A DNA stretch of 10,897 nucleotides from an uncultured beta proteobacterium (GCA_902826155.1 CADEDU010000021.1:41415-52311); one strand, 5' to 3'; shown: positions 1 to 7,100, counted from the first letter of the stretch. Made by a program: numbers and translations. The notes: a model not told the origin generated them from the letters alone.

Positions 1-242
1 GTGGCCATGGCATCGGCCAATGCATCATCCCCGACCGGGCCCCAGAAATGGGCGGTCCCGCCCAACTGCGCGATCGCGGCGGCCGCGTTTGCGGCCATGC
101 CGCCACCGGACTCACGAAAGCCGCGGGCGCGCACCTTGGCGCTGCCCGAAGGCCACGCGCTCACGCGGTAGACGCGGTCGAACGCGGTGTGACCGACGCA
201 GATGACGCGGGCGGAATGCGGCACCGGTCTGGTGGGTGTCAT
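1..242 (-). CDS. PfkB-family carbohydrate kinase, N-terminal part (cut by window edge)
   Basis: This is the first 80 codons of a gene that runs off the left edge. The protein starts MTPTRPVPHSARVICVGHTA and continues with a core typical of the ribokinase/PfkB fold: a first beta strand VICVGHTAFD (residues 13-22), a Gly-rich substrate-binding motif ESGGGMAANAAAAIAQLGG (about 44-62), and FWGPVGDDALADAM (about 65-78), which matches the family pattern G-x-V-G-x-D-x-x-G/A. Members phosphorylate sugars, nucleosides or related alcohols with ATP in the cytoplasm. The C-terminal half with the catalytic DTxGAGD motif lies outside the window, so the substrate cannot be named. The ATG at 240-242 is chosen because the fold begins 12 residues later; no clear Shine-Dalgarno precedes it. 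It lies 117 bases downstream of the ferredoxin gene on the same strand, so co-transcription is possible but not shown. I am confident of the family and unsure of the substrate. Confidence 0.85.
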   Translation of the reverse strand, partial: MTPTRPVPHSARVICVGHTAFDRVYRVSAWPSGSAKVRARGFRESGGGMAANAAAAIAQLGGTAHFWGPVGDDALADAMA

Positions 243-344
243 GCGCGCTGAGTGCGATGCGTAGTGGGTGCGACGAAGGACAGCCCGCGATTGCCAGGCG
301 ATCCCGATCGATTATGACGCAAGCAATCGGTGCCGCTTTCTTTC

Positions 345-357
345 GGAGCGTCGCTCC
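345..357 (-). other. short perfect stem-loop just after the ferredoxin stop codon
   Basis: GGAGC and GCTCC (345-349 and 353-357) form a five-base-pair stem with a three-base loop. On the minus strand the stem starts two bases after the TAA stop of the Rieske ferredoxin gene. The bases after it on that strand are GAAAGAAAGC, with no run of U, so it is not a standard intrinsic terminator. It could slow 3'-end decay or mark the end of the transcript, or be chance. Confidence 0.25.
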
Positions 358-359
358 AC

Positions 360-671
360 TTAGTCGAGCAGTCCGAACACCTCGCCCGCAACGATCTCCA
401 CCGCATAGGTACGCAGCGCTTTGGTGCAGGGGGCGCACGTGGCGGCACCGGTAATGATGTTGAAGCGCCCGCCGTGCCAGCCGCACTCGACCTCATCGTC
501 GATGACCGTGCCGTCCTTGGCGAGTGAGGATAGCCCGTGGGTGCAATCGTCGTCGGTGACGTAGAAGCGGCCCGCCACGTTGAACACGGCGATCGGGTCG
601 CGCTCCGGCAGGATCACGCGTCTTGCTTCACCGGGCGCCAACTCCGCGACGTTGCAGACCTTCACTCGCAT
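360..671 (-). CDS. Rieske-type [2Fe-2S] ferredoxin, ring-hydroxylating dioxygenase type
   Basis: This 103-residue soluble protein is a small Rieske ferredoxin. Cluster ligands are visible: C43 and H45 in CTHG, and C63 and H66 in CGWHGG, giving C-x-H-(x17)-C-x-x-H. The sequence D41-D42-C-T-H and the late F70-N-I-I-T-G motif are typical of ferredoxin components of non-heme iron aromatic-ring dioxygenases. These carry single electrons from a reductase to the oxygenase in the cytoplasm. An additional CAPC motif at residues 79-82 follows the cluster domain. It lies 21 bases after the DUF1648 gene and in the same direction as the aryl-CoA ligase, so an operon of ligase, membrane protein and ferredoxin is likely. 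No oxygenase large subunit or reductase is present in the window, so the partner is unknown. NirD-like or other stand-alone Rieske roles are possible but the sequence is closer to dioxygenase ferredoxins. The start codon has only a weak ribosome-binding site. Confidence 0.9.
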   Translation of the reverse strand: MRVKVCNVAELAPGEARRVILPERDPIAVFNVAGRFYVTDDDCTHGLSSLAKDGTVIDDEVECGWHGGRFNIITGAATCAPCTKALRTYAVEIVAGEVFGLLD

Positions 672-692
672 GGCGATCGTTGCACTCGACTC

Positions 693-1196
693 TCAGGCGC
701 GCGGCAGCCTGCGAAAGTGCAGGTGGATGGCCACCGCAATCGCGATCATCACCACGACGAACAGCACGATCACCGCCCCGAATGGCCAGAGTTGTCCCTG
801 TGGTGGCGTATGCGTGTGCGCCTGCAGGATGAAGGCGTGGGTGGCGGCGGAAAACGCAGCGGAGATGGCACCGATCCACGCCCCGCGATCGCGCAGATAC
901 CGAAGCGTCAGTGCGCGTCGGTTCGGTGCAAACCAGTATTCGGAGTTGGCAAAGCGCGCGCTTCGCCCGAACCACGCCGGAAACCATCCCAGCGCCAGCA
1001 GCAACAGGAGTGGCATACCGATCGTCAGTACCAGCATGAACAGCAGGTACCCGTTGCGCGACATCACGCTGCTCACACGCGTGCCGCCGTGGAACTTGGT
1101 CGCCACCATCTCGGGCAGACCGGGCACCGTGACCAGCAGATACAGCACTGCGCCACCCACTGCCAGCACAAACGCGCCAAGTGACCAGCGATTCAT
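693..1196 (-). CDS. four-helix inner-membrane protein, DUF1648-like
   Basis: The 167-residue product is an integral membrane protein with four predicted helices at about residues 5-25, 50-71, 105-125 and 136-160. Between helices one and two sits LPEMVATKFHGGTRVSSVMS (27-46), which resembles the DUF1648 signature L-P-x-x-x-P-x-H-F-x-x-x-G-x-x-x-x-x-x-S found in SdpI-like and other membrane proteins of unknown role. A basic stretch, PNRRALTLRYLRDRG (91-105), precedes helix three. The gene lies 24 bases downstream of the CoA ligase and 21 bases upstream of the Rieske ferredoxin on the same strand, so it is probably co-transcribed with them. A function in aromatic transport or redox chemistry cannot be read from the sequence. 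The ATG at 1194-1196 is placed directly before the first helix; no strong ribosome-binding site is seen. The membrane topology is clear and the family assignment is moderate. Confidence 0.8.
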   Translation of the reverse strand: MNRWSLGAFVLAVGGAVLYLLVTVPGLPEMVATKFHGGTRVSSVMSRNGYLLFMLVLTIGMPLLLLLALGWFPAWFGRSARFANSEYWFAPNRRALTLRYLRDRGAWIGAISAAFSAATHAFILQAHTHTPPQGQLWPFGAVIVLFVVVMIAIAVAIHLHFRRLPRA

Positions 1197-1220
1197 CGTG
1201 CCACTGCCGGGTTCGCCTGC

Positions 1221-2849
1221 TTATGTCTGCTCGCGCAGCTTGAATCGCTGCAGCTTGCCGGTTTCGGTGCGCGGCAGCGCGCTCACGAATTCGATCTCGC
1301 GCGGATACTTGTACGGCGCGATCGTCGCCTTGACGTGATCCTGCAGCGTCTTGGCCATCGATGCGTCGCCACTGTTGCCCGCGCGCAGCACCACGAATGC
1401 CTTCACGATCATGCCGCGCTCGGCATCCGGTTTGCCGATCACGCCGCACTCGGATACCGCCGGGTGCTCCAGCAGCGCCGCCTCCACTTCCGGTCCGCCG
1501 ATGTTGTAGCCGGCCGAGATGATCATGTCGTCGGTGCGTGCCTGATAGAAGAAGTAGCCGTCGGCGTCCATCGTGTAGGCATCGCCGGTGATGTTCCAGC
1601 CGTTCTGCACGTAGACCTTCTGGCGCTCGTCGGCGAGGTAGCGGCAACCGGTCGGACCTTTCACGGCGAGTTTGCCCACCACACCCGGTGCGCATGCTTT
1701 GCCCTGCTCGTCGAGCACGGTCGCGACGTAGCCGGGAATCGCATGACCGGTCGCGCCGCGGCGCACGCTTTGCTCGCTGTGCGAGACGAAGATGTGGATC
1801 ATCTCGGTCGAACCGAGCCCGTCGAGGATCTCGATGCCGGTGGCCTCCTTCCACAACTGGCGCGTTGCGTCCGGCAGCGCTTCCCCCGCGGAGACTGATT
1901 TGCGCAGGCTCGACAGATCGAAGTTCTTCGCCAGCCCCGCCATCATCCGAAAGAACGTCGGCGCGGTAAATACGACGCTCGCCTTGAAGTCCTGGATGGT
2001 CTTGAGCAGCAGTTCGGGCGAGAGCCGTTCCATCAATACGGTCGAGGCGCCGTGGCGATGCGGAAAACACAGCATGCCGCCCAAGCCGAACGTGAACGCG
2101 AGCGGCGGCGTGCCGCAGAAGATGTCTTCGGCGGTGCATTTGAGCGTCGAGCGCGGAAACAGATCGCACATCGCGATCACGTCGCGATGGAAGTGCATCG
2201 TGCCCTTGGGCTGGCCGGTGGTACCGGAGGTGAAGGCGATCAGCGCGACGTCTTCGGTGGCGGTATCGACATTGGCGAAATCGGTGGGCTTGCCGTCGAT
2301 CATCGCCTCCAGCGATTCGGGCCCGCCGTCGTTGAAGTAGCGCGTCTGCGTGAGCGCCGGACATTGCCCGCGCAGGATCTCCATCTCTTCCTTGAGATTC
2401 ACATCGCAAAGCGCGGCGGTGATCTGCGCCTTGTCGACGATCGTCTTCAACTCGCGCGCGCGCAGCAACGGCATGGTTGCTACGGCGATGCAGCCCGCCT
2501 TCATCACTGCGTACCAACAGACGGCCATCATCGGATTGTTCGGACCACGCAGCAGCACGCGCGTGCCAGTGGGCAGCTTCATGTCGTCGCGCAGCACGCG
2601 GGCAAGCTGATTGGCGCGCGCGAGCAGCTGCGCGAAGCTGGCCGCAACCGGCTTGCCGCCGGCGCCGGGTGCCCAGATCGCCGGGCGATCGCCGTGTCCG
2701 GCGGCCACCTGCCGATCGAGCAGCTCGGCCGCGCAGTTCATGCGATCGGGGTACTGCACCTCCGGCAGTGAGAACGTCAGCTCCGGCCATTGATCGCGAG
2801 GCGGGAGGTTGTCGCGGGCGAACGTGTCGACGTGCGCGGTGTGAGCCAT
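1221..2849 (-). CDS. aryl-CoA ligase, 2-aminobenzoate-CoA ligase/benzoate-CoA ligase type (AMP-forming)
   Basis: This 542-residue member of the ANL adenylate-forming family joins an aromatic acid to coenzyme A through an acyl-AMP intermediate. Motifs in order: the P-loop TSGTTGQPKG (207-216), adenine-site GLGSTE (344-349), the GDAYTMDADGYFFYQARTDD block with hinge (422-441), and the catalytic Lys in PRTETGKLQRFK (K532). The N-terminus (AHVDTFARDNLPPRDQWPEL) and total length match the 2-aminobenzoate-CoA ligase branch of the benzoate-CoA ligase family as I remember it; substrate choice cannot be proved from sequence. The ATG at 2847-2849 is preferred because the next in-frame start upstream adds 37 basic residues not expected in the family. 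No purine-rich ribosome-binding site precedes it. Three 11-bp repeats lie 31-64 bases upstream. It heads a tight group with the DUF1648 gene and the Rieske ferredoxin, 214 bases after the acyl-CoA dehydrogenase. The expected role is entry of anthranilate or benzoate into a CoA-dependent aerobic pathway. Confidence 0.88.
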   Translation of the reverse strand: MAHTAHVDTFARDNLPPRDQWPELTFSLPEVQYPDRMNCAAELLDRQVAAGHGDRPAIWAPGAGGKPVAASFAQLLARANQLARVLRDDMKLPTGTRVLLRGPNNPMMAVCWYAVMKAGCIAVATMPLLRARELKTIVDKAQITAALCDVNLKEEMEILRGQCPALTQTRYFNDGGPESLEAMIDGKPTDFANVDTATEDVALIAFTSGTTGQPKGTMHFHRDVIAMCDLFPRSTLKCTAEDIFCGTPPLAFTFGLGGMLCFPHRHGASTVLMERLSPELLLKTIQDFKASVVFTAPTFFRMMAGLAKNFDLSSLRKSVSAGEALPDATRQLWKEATGIEILDGLGSTEMIHIFVSHSEQSVRRGATGHAIPGYVATVLDEQGKACAPGVVGKLAVKGPTGCRYLADERQKVYVQNGWNITGDAYTMDADGYFFYQARTDDMIISAGYNIGGPEVEAALLEHPAVSECGVIGKPDAERGMIVKAFVVLRAGNSGDASMAKTLQDHVKATIAPYKYPREIEFVSALPRTETGKLQRFKLREQT

Positions 2850-2880
2850 GGTTGGTCGCGGAGGTACGCTGAAAGTTTTT

Positions 2881-2913
2881 GATAAACGCGCGATAAACAC
2901 GCGATAAACGCTC
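2881..2913. repeat. three tandem 11-bp direct repeats upstream of the CoA ligase gene
   Basis: Three adjacent copies of an 11-bp unit are present: GATAAACGCGC (2881-2891), GATAAACACGC (2892-2902) and GATAAACGCTC (2903-2913). They differ at one or two positions. The period is close to one helical turn, so a protein could bind all three on one face of the DNA. They end 31 bases before the ligase start, in the expected promoter position. Read towards the ligase, the last unit contains TTATCAAA, a poor -10 candidate. An operator for a catabolic regulator is an inference. Confidence 0.6.
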
Positions 2914-3063
2914 GGTGGATCGGCGACGTTTGGGCGATGGGTGCGCGGGTGGGTGCGCAACGGTGCGGCCGCCCGACCCCGCGCAGATTATTCTTCAGCG
3001 CGCCGTCGGATCAAGGGCCCAACCGGCATTGCTGCGCGTTCGACACGCTGGGAATGCAGACGA

Positions 3064-4227
3064 TCAACCGCCAGCCTTGAGCAGCTCGCGGGCGATGATC
3101 AGCTTCTGCACCTCGGTGGCACCCTCGTAGATGCGCAGCGCGCGGATCTCGCGATAGAGTTTTTCGACCGCGTGGCCGCTGGTGACACCCATGCCGCCGA
3201 ACACCTGCACGGCCCGATCGATCACTTTCTGCGCCTCCTCGGTGGCTACCATCTTCGCCATCGCCGCTTCGCGCGTGGTGCGCACGCCCTTCACGTCGCG
3301 TAGCCATGCGGCCCGGTAAGTGAGTAGTGCGGCCGAATCGATCGAGGTGGCCATATCGGCCAGCGCCGCCTGCGTGAGCTGGAAATCGCCCAGGGTCTGG
3401 CCGAACATCTTGCGGGACGACGCGCGGGTGATCGCCTCATCCAGCGCGCGCCGCGCAAACCCGAGCGCGGCCGCGGCCACCGACGAGCGGAAGATGTCGA
3501 GGGTCTGCATCGCGATCTTGAAGCCGCTGCCCGATTCGCCCAGTCGTTGACTCGCCGGTACGCGGCACTTCTCGAAGCGCAACGTGGCCAACGGATGTGG
3601 CGCCACCACGTCGATACGCTCGGCGATTCGCAGCCCGGGCGTGTCGGCATCGACCACGAACGCACTCAGCCCGCGCGCACCCGGCGCCTCGCCGGTACGC
3701 ACGAACACGGTGTAGAAATCCGCGATGCCGCCGTTCGAGATCCAGGTCTTGGTGCCGTTCAGTTCGTAGTGATCGCCCACGAGCGTCGCCGACGTGCTCA
3801 TCGCCGCGACATCGGAGCCGGCATCGGGCTCTGATAGCGCGAACGCCGCGATTGCCTCACCGCGCGCCACCCGCGGCAGATAGCGCTGCTTCAACGCTTC
3901 GGATCCGGCGAGCGAGATCGCGCCGCTGCCCAGGCCCTGCATCGCGAACGCGAAATCGGCCAGGCCTTCGAAGTAGCCAAGCGTCTCGCGCGCGATGCAC
4001 AGCGAACGCGACTCGAGCTGATCGAGTGCGCCACCGTATCCGGCCGGCACGCAGTAGCGCAACCAGTTTCCCGCACCGAGCGTTCGCACCAGCGATTTGC
4101 ACGTTGCGTCGGTGTCGCTGCCGTGTGCGTGCGCGACGTGTTGAGCCGCCCACGCACGCAGCTCGCGCGCGAGCGTCCGATGGCGTTCATCGAAGAATGG
4201 CAGATCGAGATAGGACTGGTCGGGCAT
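3064..4227 (-). CDS. acyl-CoA dehydrogenase family protein
   Basis: The 387-residue protein has the full three-domain acyl-CoA dehydrogenase architecture: an N-terminal helical domain (about 10-120), the middle beta domain opening with [11 protein letters not shown] (129-139) and TKTWISNG (159-166), and a C-terminal helical domain with [17 protein letters not shown] (270-286), QVFGGMG (341-347) and the catalytic base E368 in [11 protein letters not shown]. The enzyme is expected to use FAD to desaturate an acyl-CoA at alpha-beta in the cytoplasm, passing electrons to electron-transfer flavoprotein. The N-terminus [20 protein letters not shown] resembles acyl-CoA dehydrogenases that accompany 2-aminobenzoyl-CoA genes, so its substrate may be a ring-derived alicyclic acyl-CoA; that is an inference. 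It follows the dienelactone hydrolase by 45 bases on the same strand. The ATG at 4225-4227 fits the family N-terminus; there is no strong ribosome-binding site. No key residue appears to be missing. Confidence 0.93.
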   Translation of the reverse strand: MPDQSYLDLPFFDERHRTLARELRAWAAQHVAHAHGSDTDATCKSLVRTLGAGNWLRYCVPAGYGGALDQLESRSLCIARETLGYFEGLADFAFAMQGLGSGAISLAGSEALKQRYLPRVARGEAIAAFALSEPDAGSDVAAMSTSATLVGDHYELNGTKTWISNGGIADFYTVFVRTGEAPGARGLSAFVVDADTPGLRIAERIDVVAPHPLATLRFEKCRVPASQRLGESGSGFKIAMQTLDIFRSSVAAAALGFARRALDEAITRASSRKMFGQTLGDFQLTQAALADMATSIDSAALLTYRAAWLRDVKGVRTTREAAMAKMVATEEAQKVIDRAVQVFGGMGVTSGHAVEKLYREIRALRIYEGATEVQKLIIARELLKAGG

Positions 4228-4272
4228 GGGCGCGTAGCGACGGCCGCAGCGACGTGCGTGCGGCTTGGGTGG

Positions 4273-4971
4273 TCAGCGCAGTTCGGTCGCCAGGAACGAC
4301 AGGCTGCGCCCGCGTGCCAATGCCGCCGCGTTCTGGTTGTAGGCGCCACGCTCCCAGCAGTTGAAGCCGTGATCGACGCCTTGATAGATGTCGATGCGTG
4401 CCTTCGAGTGGCTGGCAAGCGCTTTCTTCAGCCCTTCGACATCGGACATCGGCACGAACTTGTCTTCGCTTGCGAAGTGCAACAGGATCGGCACCTTGAT
4501 GTTCGCGGCCATCGGACGTTGCTGCTCACCGATCACGCCGTAGTAGCACACCGACGCATCGACGCCGCAGTTGGCCGCGGCGACGTACGACAGCAATCCG
4601 CCCATGCAGTAGCCGAGCGATGCGACCTTGCCGTTGCACTCGGGCATCTTGCGCAGAGCGCTCACGCTGGCGGTGAGGTCGCCCACGACCTTCGGGAAGT
4701 CCATCTTCTGCATGTAGCCGATGCCTTCGCCCAGATCGGCGTCGCTGTAGCCCAGCTCGATGCCCGGCTTGATGCGCCAGAACACGTCCGGTGCCAGCAC
4801 CGTGTAGCCGTCGGTGGCGTACTGATCGCACACCGCGCGGATGTGGTGGTTGACGCCGAAGATCTCCTGAATCAGCACGATGCCCGGGCCCTTGCTGTTG
4901 TGGGGCGTGGCGAGGTAGGCCTTGAACGTGCCGCCATCAGCTGCTTTGACGTCGATCCATTTACCGCTCAT
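4273..4971 (-). CDS. dienelactone hydrolase family protein
   Basis: This 232-residue alpha/beta hydrolase is close in length to classic carboxymethylenebutenolidase. Family residues are all visible: E36 in QEIFGVN, the nucleophile C122 in LGYCMGG, D170 in SEDKFVP and H201 in DHGFNC, spaced as in Pseudomonas dienelactone hydrolase (C123, D171, H202). The classic enzyme hydrolyses dienelactone to maleylacetate in chloroaromatic degradation, but many homologues serve other routes. Here it sits between a short-chain dehydrogenase (42 bases upstream) and an acyl-CoA dehydrogenase (45 bases downstream), so it likely acts on a lactone or ester made in the same aryl-CoA pathway. It has a strong ribosome-binding site, AAAAGGAG, seven bases from the ATG. 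It has no signal peptide and should be cytoplasmic. Family assignment is firm; the substrate is inferred. Confidence 0.93.
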   Translation of the reverse strand: MSGKWIDVKAADGGTFKAYLATPHNSKGPGIVLIQEIFGVNHHIRAVCDQYATDGYTVLAPDVFWRIKPGIELGYSDADLGEGIGYMQKMDFPKVVGDLTASVSALRKMPECNGKVASLGYCMGGLLSYVAAANCGVDASVCYYGVIGEQQRPMAANIKVPILLHFASEDKFVPMSDVEGLKKALASHSKARIDIYQGVDHGFNCWERGAYNQNAAALARGRSLSFLATELR

Positions 4972-4977
4972 CGTGGT

Positions 4978-4985
4978 CTCCTTTT
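4978..4985 (-). promoter_or_regulatory. strong ribosome-binding site of the dienelactone hydrolase gene
   Basis: On the minus strand AAAAGGAG lies about seven bases before the ATG at 4969-4971. It fixes the start codon. Its surroundings (CAACAAAAGGAG) resemble those of the GlcG-like gene and the alpha/beta hydrolase gene, while most other starts here lack a clear site. Confidence 0.8.
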
Positions 4986-5013
4986 GTTGGGGTCGGGGCG
5001 TGGCGATTGTGGC

Positions 5014-5805
5014 TTAACCCACCATCACTTCGCCACCGGCAATCGCGATCGACTGACCGGTGATGGACTCGCTGCCCGGTGCGCACAACCACACCACGGT
5101 GCGGGCCACTTCCTCGGGTTGCACCATGCGTCCTTGAGGATTGACCGCGACCAGCGCCGCGCGTGCCTGTTCCTCGCTCTTGCCAGTTTTCTGCACGATG
5201 TTGGCCACGGCATCGCGCACGATGTCGGTTTCGGTGTAGCCCGGGCAGATCGCGTTGACGGTCACACCGGATTTCGCCGCCTCCAGCGCGAGCGAGCGGG
5301 TAAGCCCGATCACGCCGTGTTTGGCCGCCGCGTACGCGCTCACGTACGCATAGCCCACCAGCCCGGCCGTGCTGGCGATGTTGACGACGCGACCGGCGCC
5401 GCGCTTGATCATCGCCGGCAGCGCTTCGCGCGTGCACAGGAATGTGCCGGTCAGGTTTACTGCGATCATCTGCTGCCATTGCGCCAGCGTCGTGCGCGCG
5501 AGCGGCGCGCTGCCTGCCTGGCCCGCGTTGTTCACCAGGATGTCGATCTGCGCGAACCGTTCGCGAACCTGGGTGAACGCGCTCGTGACCGAGGCTTCGT
5601 CGCCAACGTCGGTGGCCATGCACAGGGTGTCCGCGTCGGGCTGTTGCGCCTTGATGGCCTGCGCCGCCTGCTGCAGACGCGCGAGATCACGACCAAGCAG
5701 TGCAACGTGTGCGCCTTCGCGCGCCAACGCCAGCGCGATCGCCGCACCGATGCCGCGGCCCGCGCCGGTGACCACTGCATGTTGACCTGCCAGGGAGGAG
5801 CTCAC
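5014..5805 (-). CDS. short-chain dehydrogenase/reductase (SDR), classical type, GTG start
   Basis: This 263-residue protein is a classical SDR. The NAD(P)-binding motif TGAGRGIG is at residues 13-20, NNAG at 92-95, and the active-site tetrad N117 (AVNLTG), S145 (NIAS), Y158 (SAYAAAKHG) and K162. The C-terminal [10 protein letters not shown] is typical of the 3-oxoacyl-ACP reductase/3-hydroxyacyl-CoA dehydrogenase branch. After the Rossmann motif, R39 in LLGRD hints at NADP preference, but this is weak. It probably oxidises or reduces a hydroxy- or keto-acyl-CoA of the same aryl-CoA route as the downstream dienelactone hydrolase and acyl-CoA dehydrogenase. Translation must begin at GTG (5803-5805), because no other start precedes the cofactor motif at a sensible distance; no strong ribosome-binding site is visible. 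It appears to be the first gene of the SDR, hydrolase and dehydrogenase group; the amidase 85 bases upstream is functionally unrelated. Confidence 0.92.
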   Translation of the reverse strand: MSSSLAGQHAVVTGAGRGIGAAIALALAREGAHVALLGRDLARLQQAAQAIKAQQPDADTLCMATDVGDEASVTSAFTQVRERFAQIDILVNNAGQAGSAPLARTTLAQWQQMIAVNLTGTFLCTREALPAMIKRGAGRVVNIASTAGLVGYAYVSAYAAAKHGVIGLTRSLALEAAKSGVTVNAICPGYTETDIVRDAVANIVQKTGKSEEQARAALVAVNPQGRMVQPEEVARTVVWLCAPGSESITGQSIAIAGGEVMVG

Positions 5806-5890
5806 GGTTCGTCGTGCAAGAGAGGCTTTCGTGGGAGCAGAAGGCGTGAATCGCGCTGCAGATGCCGCATGGCGTTGCGCGCGGGCACGG

Positions 5891-6478
5891 TCATCGAGAA
5901 TACACGCGATCGAGTACCGCTTCGAACGGGAACAACGGGCCAGGGTCGACCTTGCGGCGCTGGTTGCGATCGCACGGCAGCACGCCCTGATCGAGATCGG
6001 AATGCCGCTTTACGCCCGCGCGCGCGATTCCGCGTCGGTTGGTGATGTCTTGCAGCAGTGCCACCAGCGCATCGATCTGCGGCGCGGGGAACGGATCGCG
6101 GCCGTCGCCGTCGTTGACCAGTTCGATCGCGATCGAACGCTCGCTGTAGAAGAACACGTGGTGGCCGACCTGATCCTCCGGGATGCTGCGCCGGAGCGTG
6201 CCGTCGCGCCCGATCATGTAGTGAATGCCCAGCACCGGATGCGCCTCGATGAAGCGCATGTTGGCATCGAGTTCGCCGCCGGGCACCCAGATGATGCGAT
6301 TGTTCGCGTCGCAGGTCGGGCCGCCGGTCGAGTGCAGCACCACCATGTCGATGTGCGTGCGCTTGGCGCCGTTGCGCCGCGCCTGCGCCGATTCGGGGAG
6401 CAGCGTCGTGGCAAGCAGGGCCGCAATGAAAACGGCGCAGGTTGCATCCCGCGCCGTGCGTGACAAGACTCCAGGCAT
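5891..6478 (-). CDS. secreted AmpD-like N-acetylmuramoyl-L-alanine amidase (Amidase_2)
   Basis: The 195-residue precursor begins with a signal peptide: a basic start, hydrophobic core [14 protein letters not shown] (14-27) and a probable cleavage after ESAQA at about residue 33. The mature part is a zinc amidase of the Amidase_2/PGRP fold: H49 in [22 protein letters not shown] (84-97), catalytic E119 in SIAIELVN, H159 in RHSDLDQG, and K176-V-D178 in [11 protein letters not shown]49, H159 and D178 are the likely zinc ligands, and K176 lies two residues before D178 as in AmpD. It would cut the bond between N-acetylmuramic acid and L-Ala in peptidoglycan or its fragments in the periplasm. Relative to cytoplasmic AmpD, the loop between H159 and K176 is about nine residues longer and contains a Cys. 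Neighbours do not suggest a shared pathway. The ATG at 6476-6478 starts directly at the signal peptide. Confidence 0.88.
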   Translation of the reverse strand: MPGVLSRTARDATCAVFIAALLATTLLPESAQARRNGAKRTHIDMVVLHSTGGPTCDANNRIIWVPGGELDANMRFIEAHPVLGIHYMIGRDGTLRRSIPEDQVGHHVFFYSERSIAIELVNDGDGRDPFPAPQIDALVALLQDITNRRGIARAGVKRHSDLDQGVLPCDRNQRRKVDPGPLFPFEAVLDRVYSR

Positions 6479-6550
6479 GCCGCGATTGTCGCGCGCCGCC
6501 GCGCTGGTTGCACGCGCGATCGCGAATCGCGGGCGCTGTCCCGCCCTCGA

Positions 6551-7030
6551 CTACTTCAGCGCATTGATCCCGGCCTGTCCGACTTGCGCATCCTGCTGCG
6601 AGGTGACACCCGACACGCCGATGCCGCCCACGATGCGACCGTCCAGGACGATCGGGATACCGCCTTCGAGCGGCGTGATGCCGTCGACGGCGAGCAATCG
6701 CAGTCCGCCGCCGCCGCCGGCGATCACGTCCTCCAGCGCTTTTGTGGGACGGCGGAAATTCACGGCAGTCTTGGCCTTGCCCTCGGCGATACCGACGCTT
6801 GCATGCTGCGTGTTATCGAGCTTCTGCATCATCACCATGTTGCCGCCGGAATCGACGATCACGATCGCCACCGGCCAGCTGTTCTTGCGCGCTTCGGCTT
6901 CGGCGGCAGCCATTGCTTTCTTGGCCTGATCGACGCTGATGGCCTGACCGTAAGGCGTGGGCGCCTGGGCGAAGGCACCGGCCGCGAAACTCAATGCTGC
7001 CGCGGCTAACAGCGAGGGGATGGACTTCAT
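6551..7030 (-). CDS. secreted GlcG/HbpS-family (DUF336) probable heme-binding protein
   Basis: This 159-residue protein starts with a clear signal peptide, MKSIPSLLAAAALSFAAGAF, with cleavage likely after A21. The mature part is a complete GlcG/HbpS domain: ISVDQAKKAMAAAEAEARKN (31-50), VAIVIVDSGGNMVMMQKLDN (54-73), HASVGIAEGKAKTAVNF (76-92) and the C-terminal GGIPIVLDGRIVGGIGVSG (123-141) with QQDAQVGQAG. Characterised members such as HbpS bind heme and sense or buffer it; others have no known role. The start at ATG 7028-7030 is fixed by a strong AAAGGAG ribosome-binding site. The gene is divergent from the di-heme peroxidase, with 199 bases between start codons. That arrangement suggests shared control and a linked heme or peroxide function, but this is an inference. 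Export by Sec is expected. Confidence 0.9.
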   Translation of the reverse strand: MKSIPSLLAAAALSFAAGAFAQAPTPYGQAISVDQAKKAMAAAEAEARKNSWPVAIVIVDSGGNMVMMQKLDNTQHASVGIAEGKAKTAVNFRRPTKALEDVIAGGGGGLRLLAVDGITPLEGGIPIVLDGRIVGGIGVSGVTSQQDAQVGQAGINALK

Positions 7031-7036
7031 TGGACG

Positions 7037-7043
7037 CTCCTTT
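7037..7043 (-). promoter_or_regulatory. strong ribosome-binding site of the GlcG-like gene
   Basis: AAAGGAG on the minus strand lies about six bases from the ATG at 7028-7030. It decides the start in favour of the short signal-peptide form over longer in-frame extensions. Confidence 0.8.
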
Positions 7044-7100
7044 GGTTGATGGGCCGTTGTGGGTGCGGACCTGATTCGGGTTCCGCCGGCCCTGGACCGC

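Noticed and set aside
345..357. Intrinsic terminator after the ferredoxin gene
   Set aside because: The stem is only five pairs and is followed by GAAAGAAAGC rather than a U tract, so it is listed only as a stem-loop.
628..2790. Minus-strand open frame of about 720 codons overlapping the CoA ligase and DUF1648 genes
   Set aside because: It is a shifted frame of the ligase gene; the protein is Arg-rich and lacks domains, while the overlapping frame carries all ANL motifs.
2850..2960. 37-residue N-terminal extension of the CoA ligase
   Set aside because: The extension is basic, passes through the 11-bp repeats, and is not expected in the family; the ATG at 2849 gives the normal N-terminus and length.
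2939..2962. Repeated GGGTGCGC pair upstream of the 11-bp repeats
   Set aside because: Short, G+C-rich, two copies only; expected by chance in this composition.
4123..6045. Plus-strand open frame of about 640 codons across the dienelactone hydrolase and SDR genes
   Set aside because: It lies antisense to two genes with complete catalytic motifs; its composition is rich in Arg, Ala and His with no recognisable domain. G+C-rich DNA leaves such frames open.
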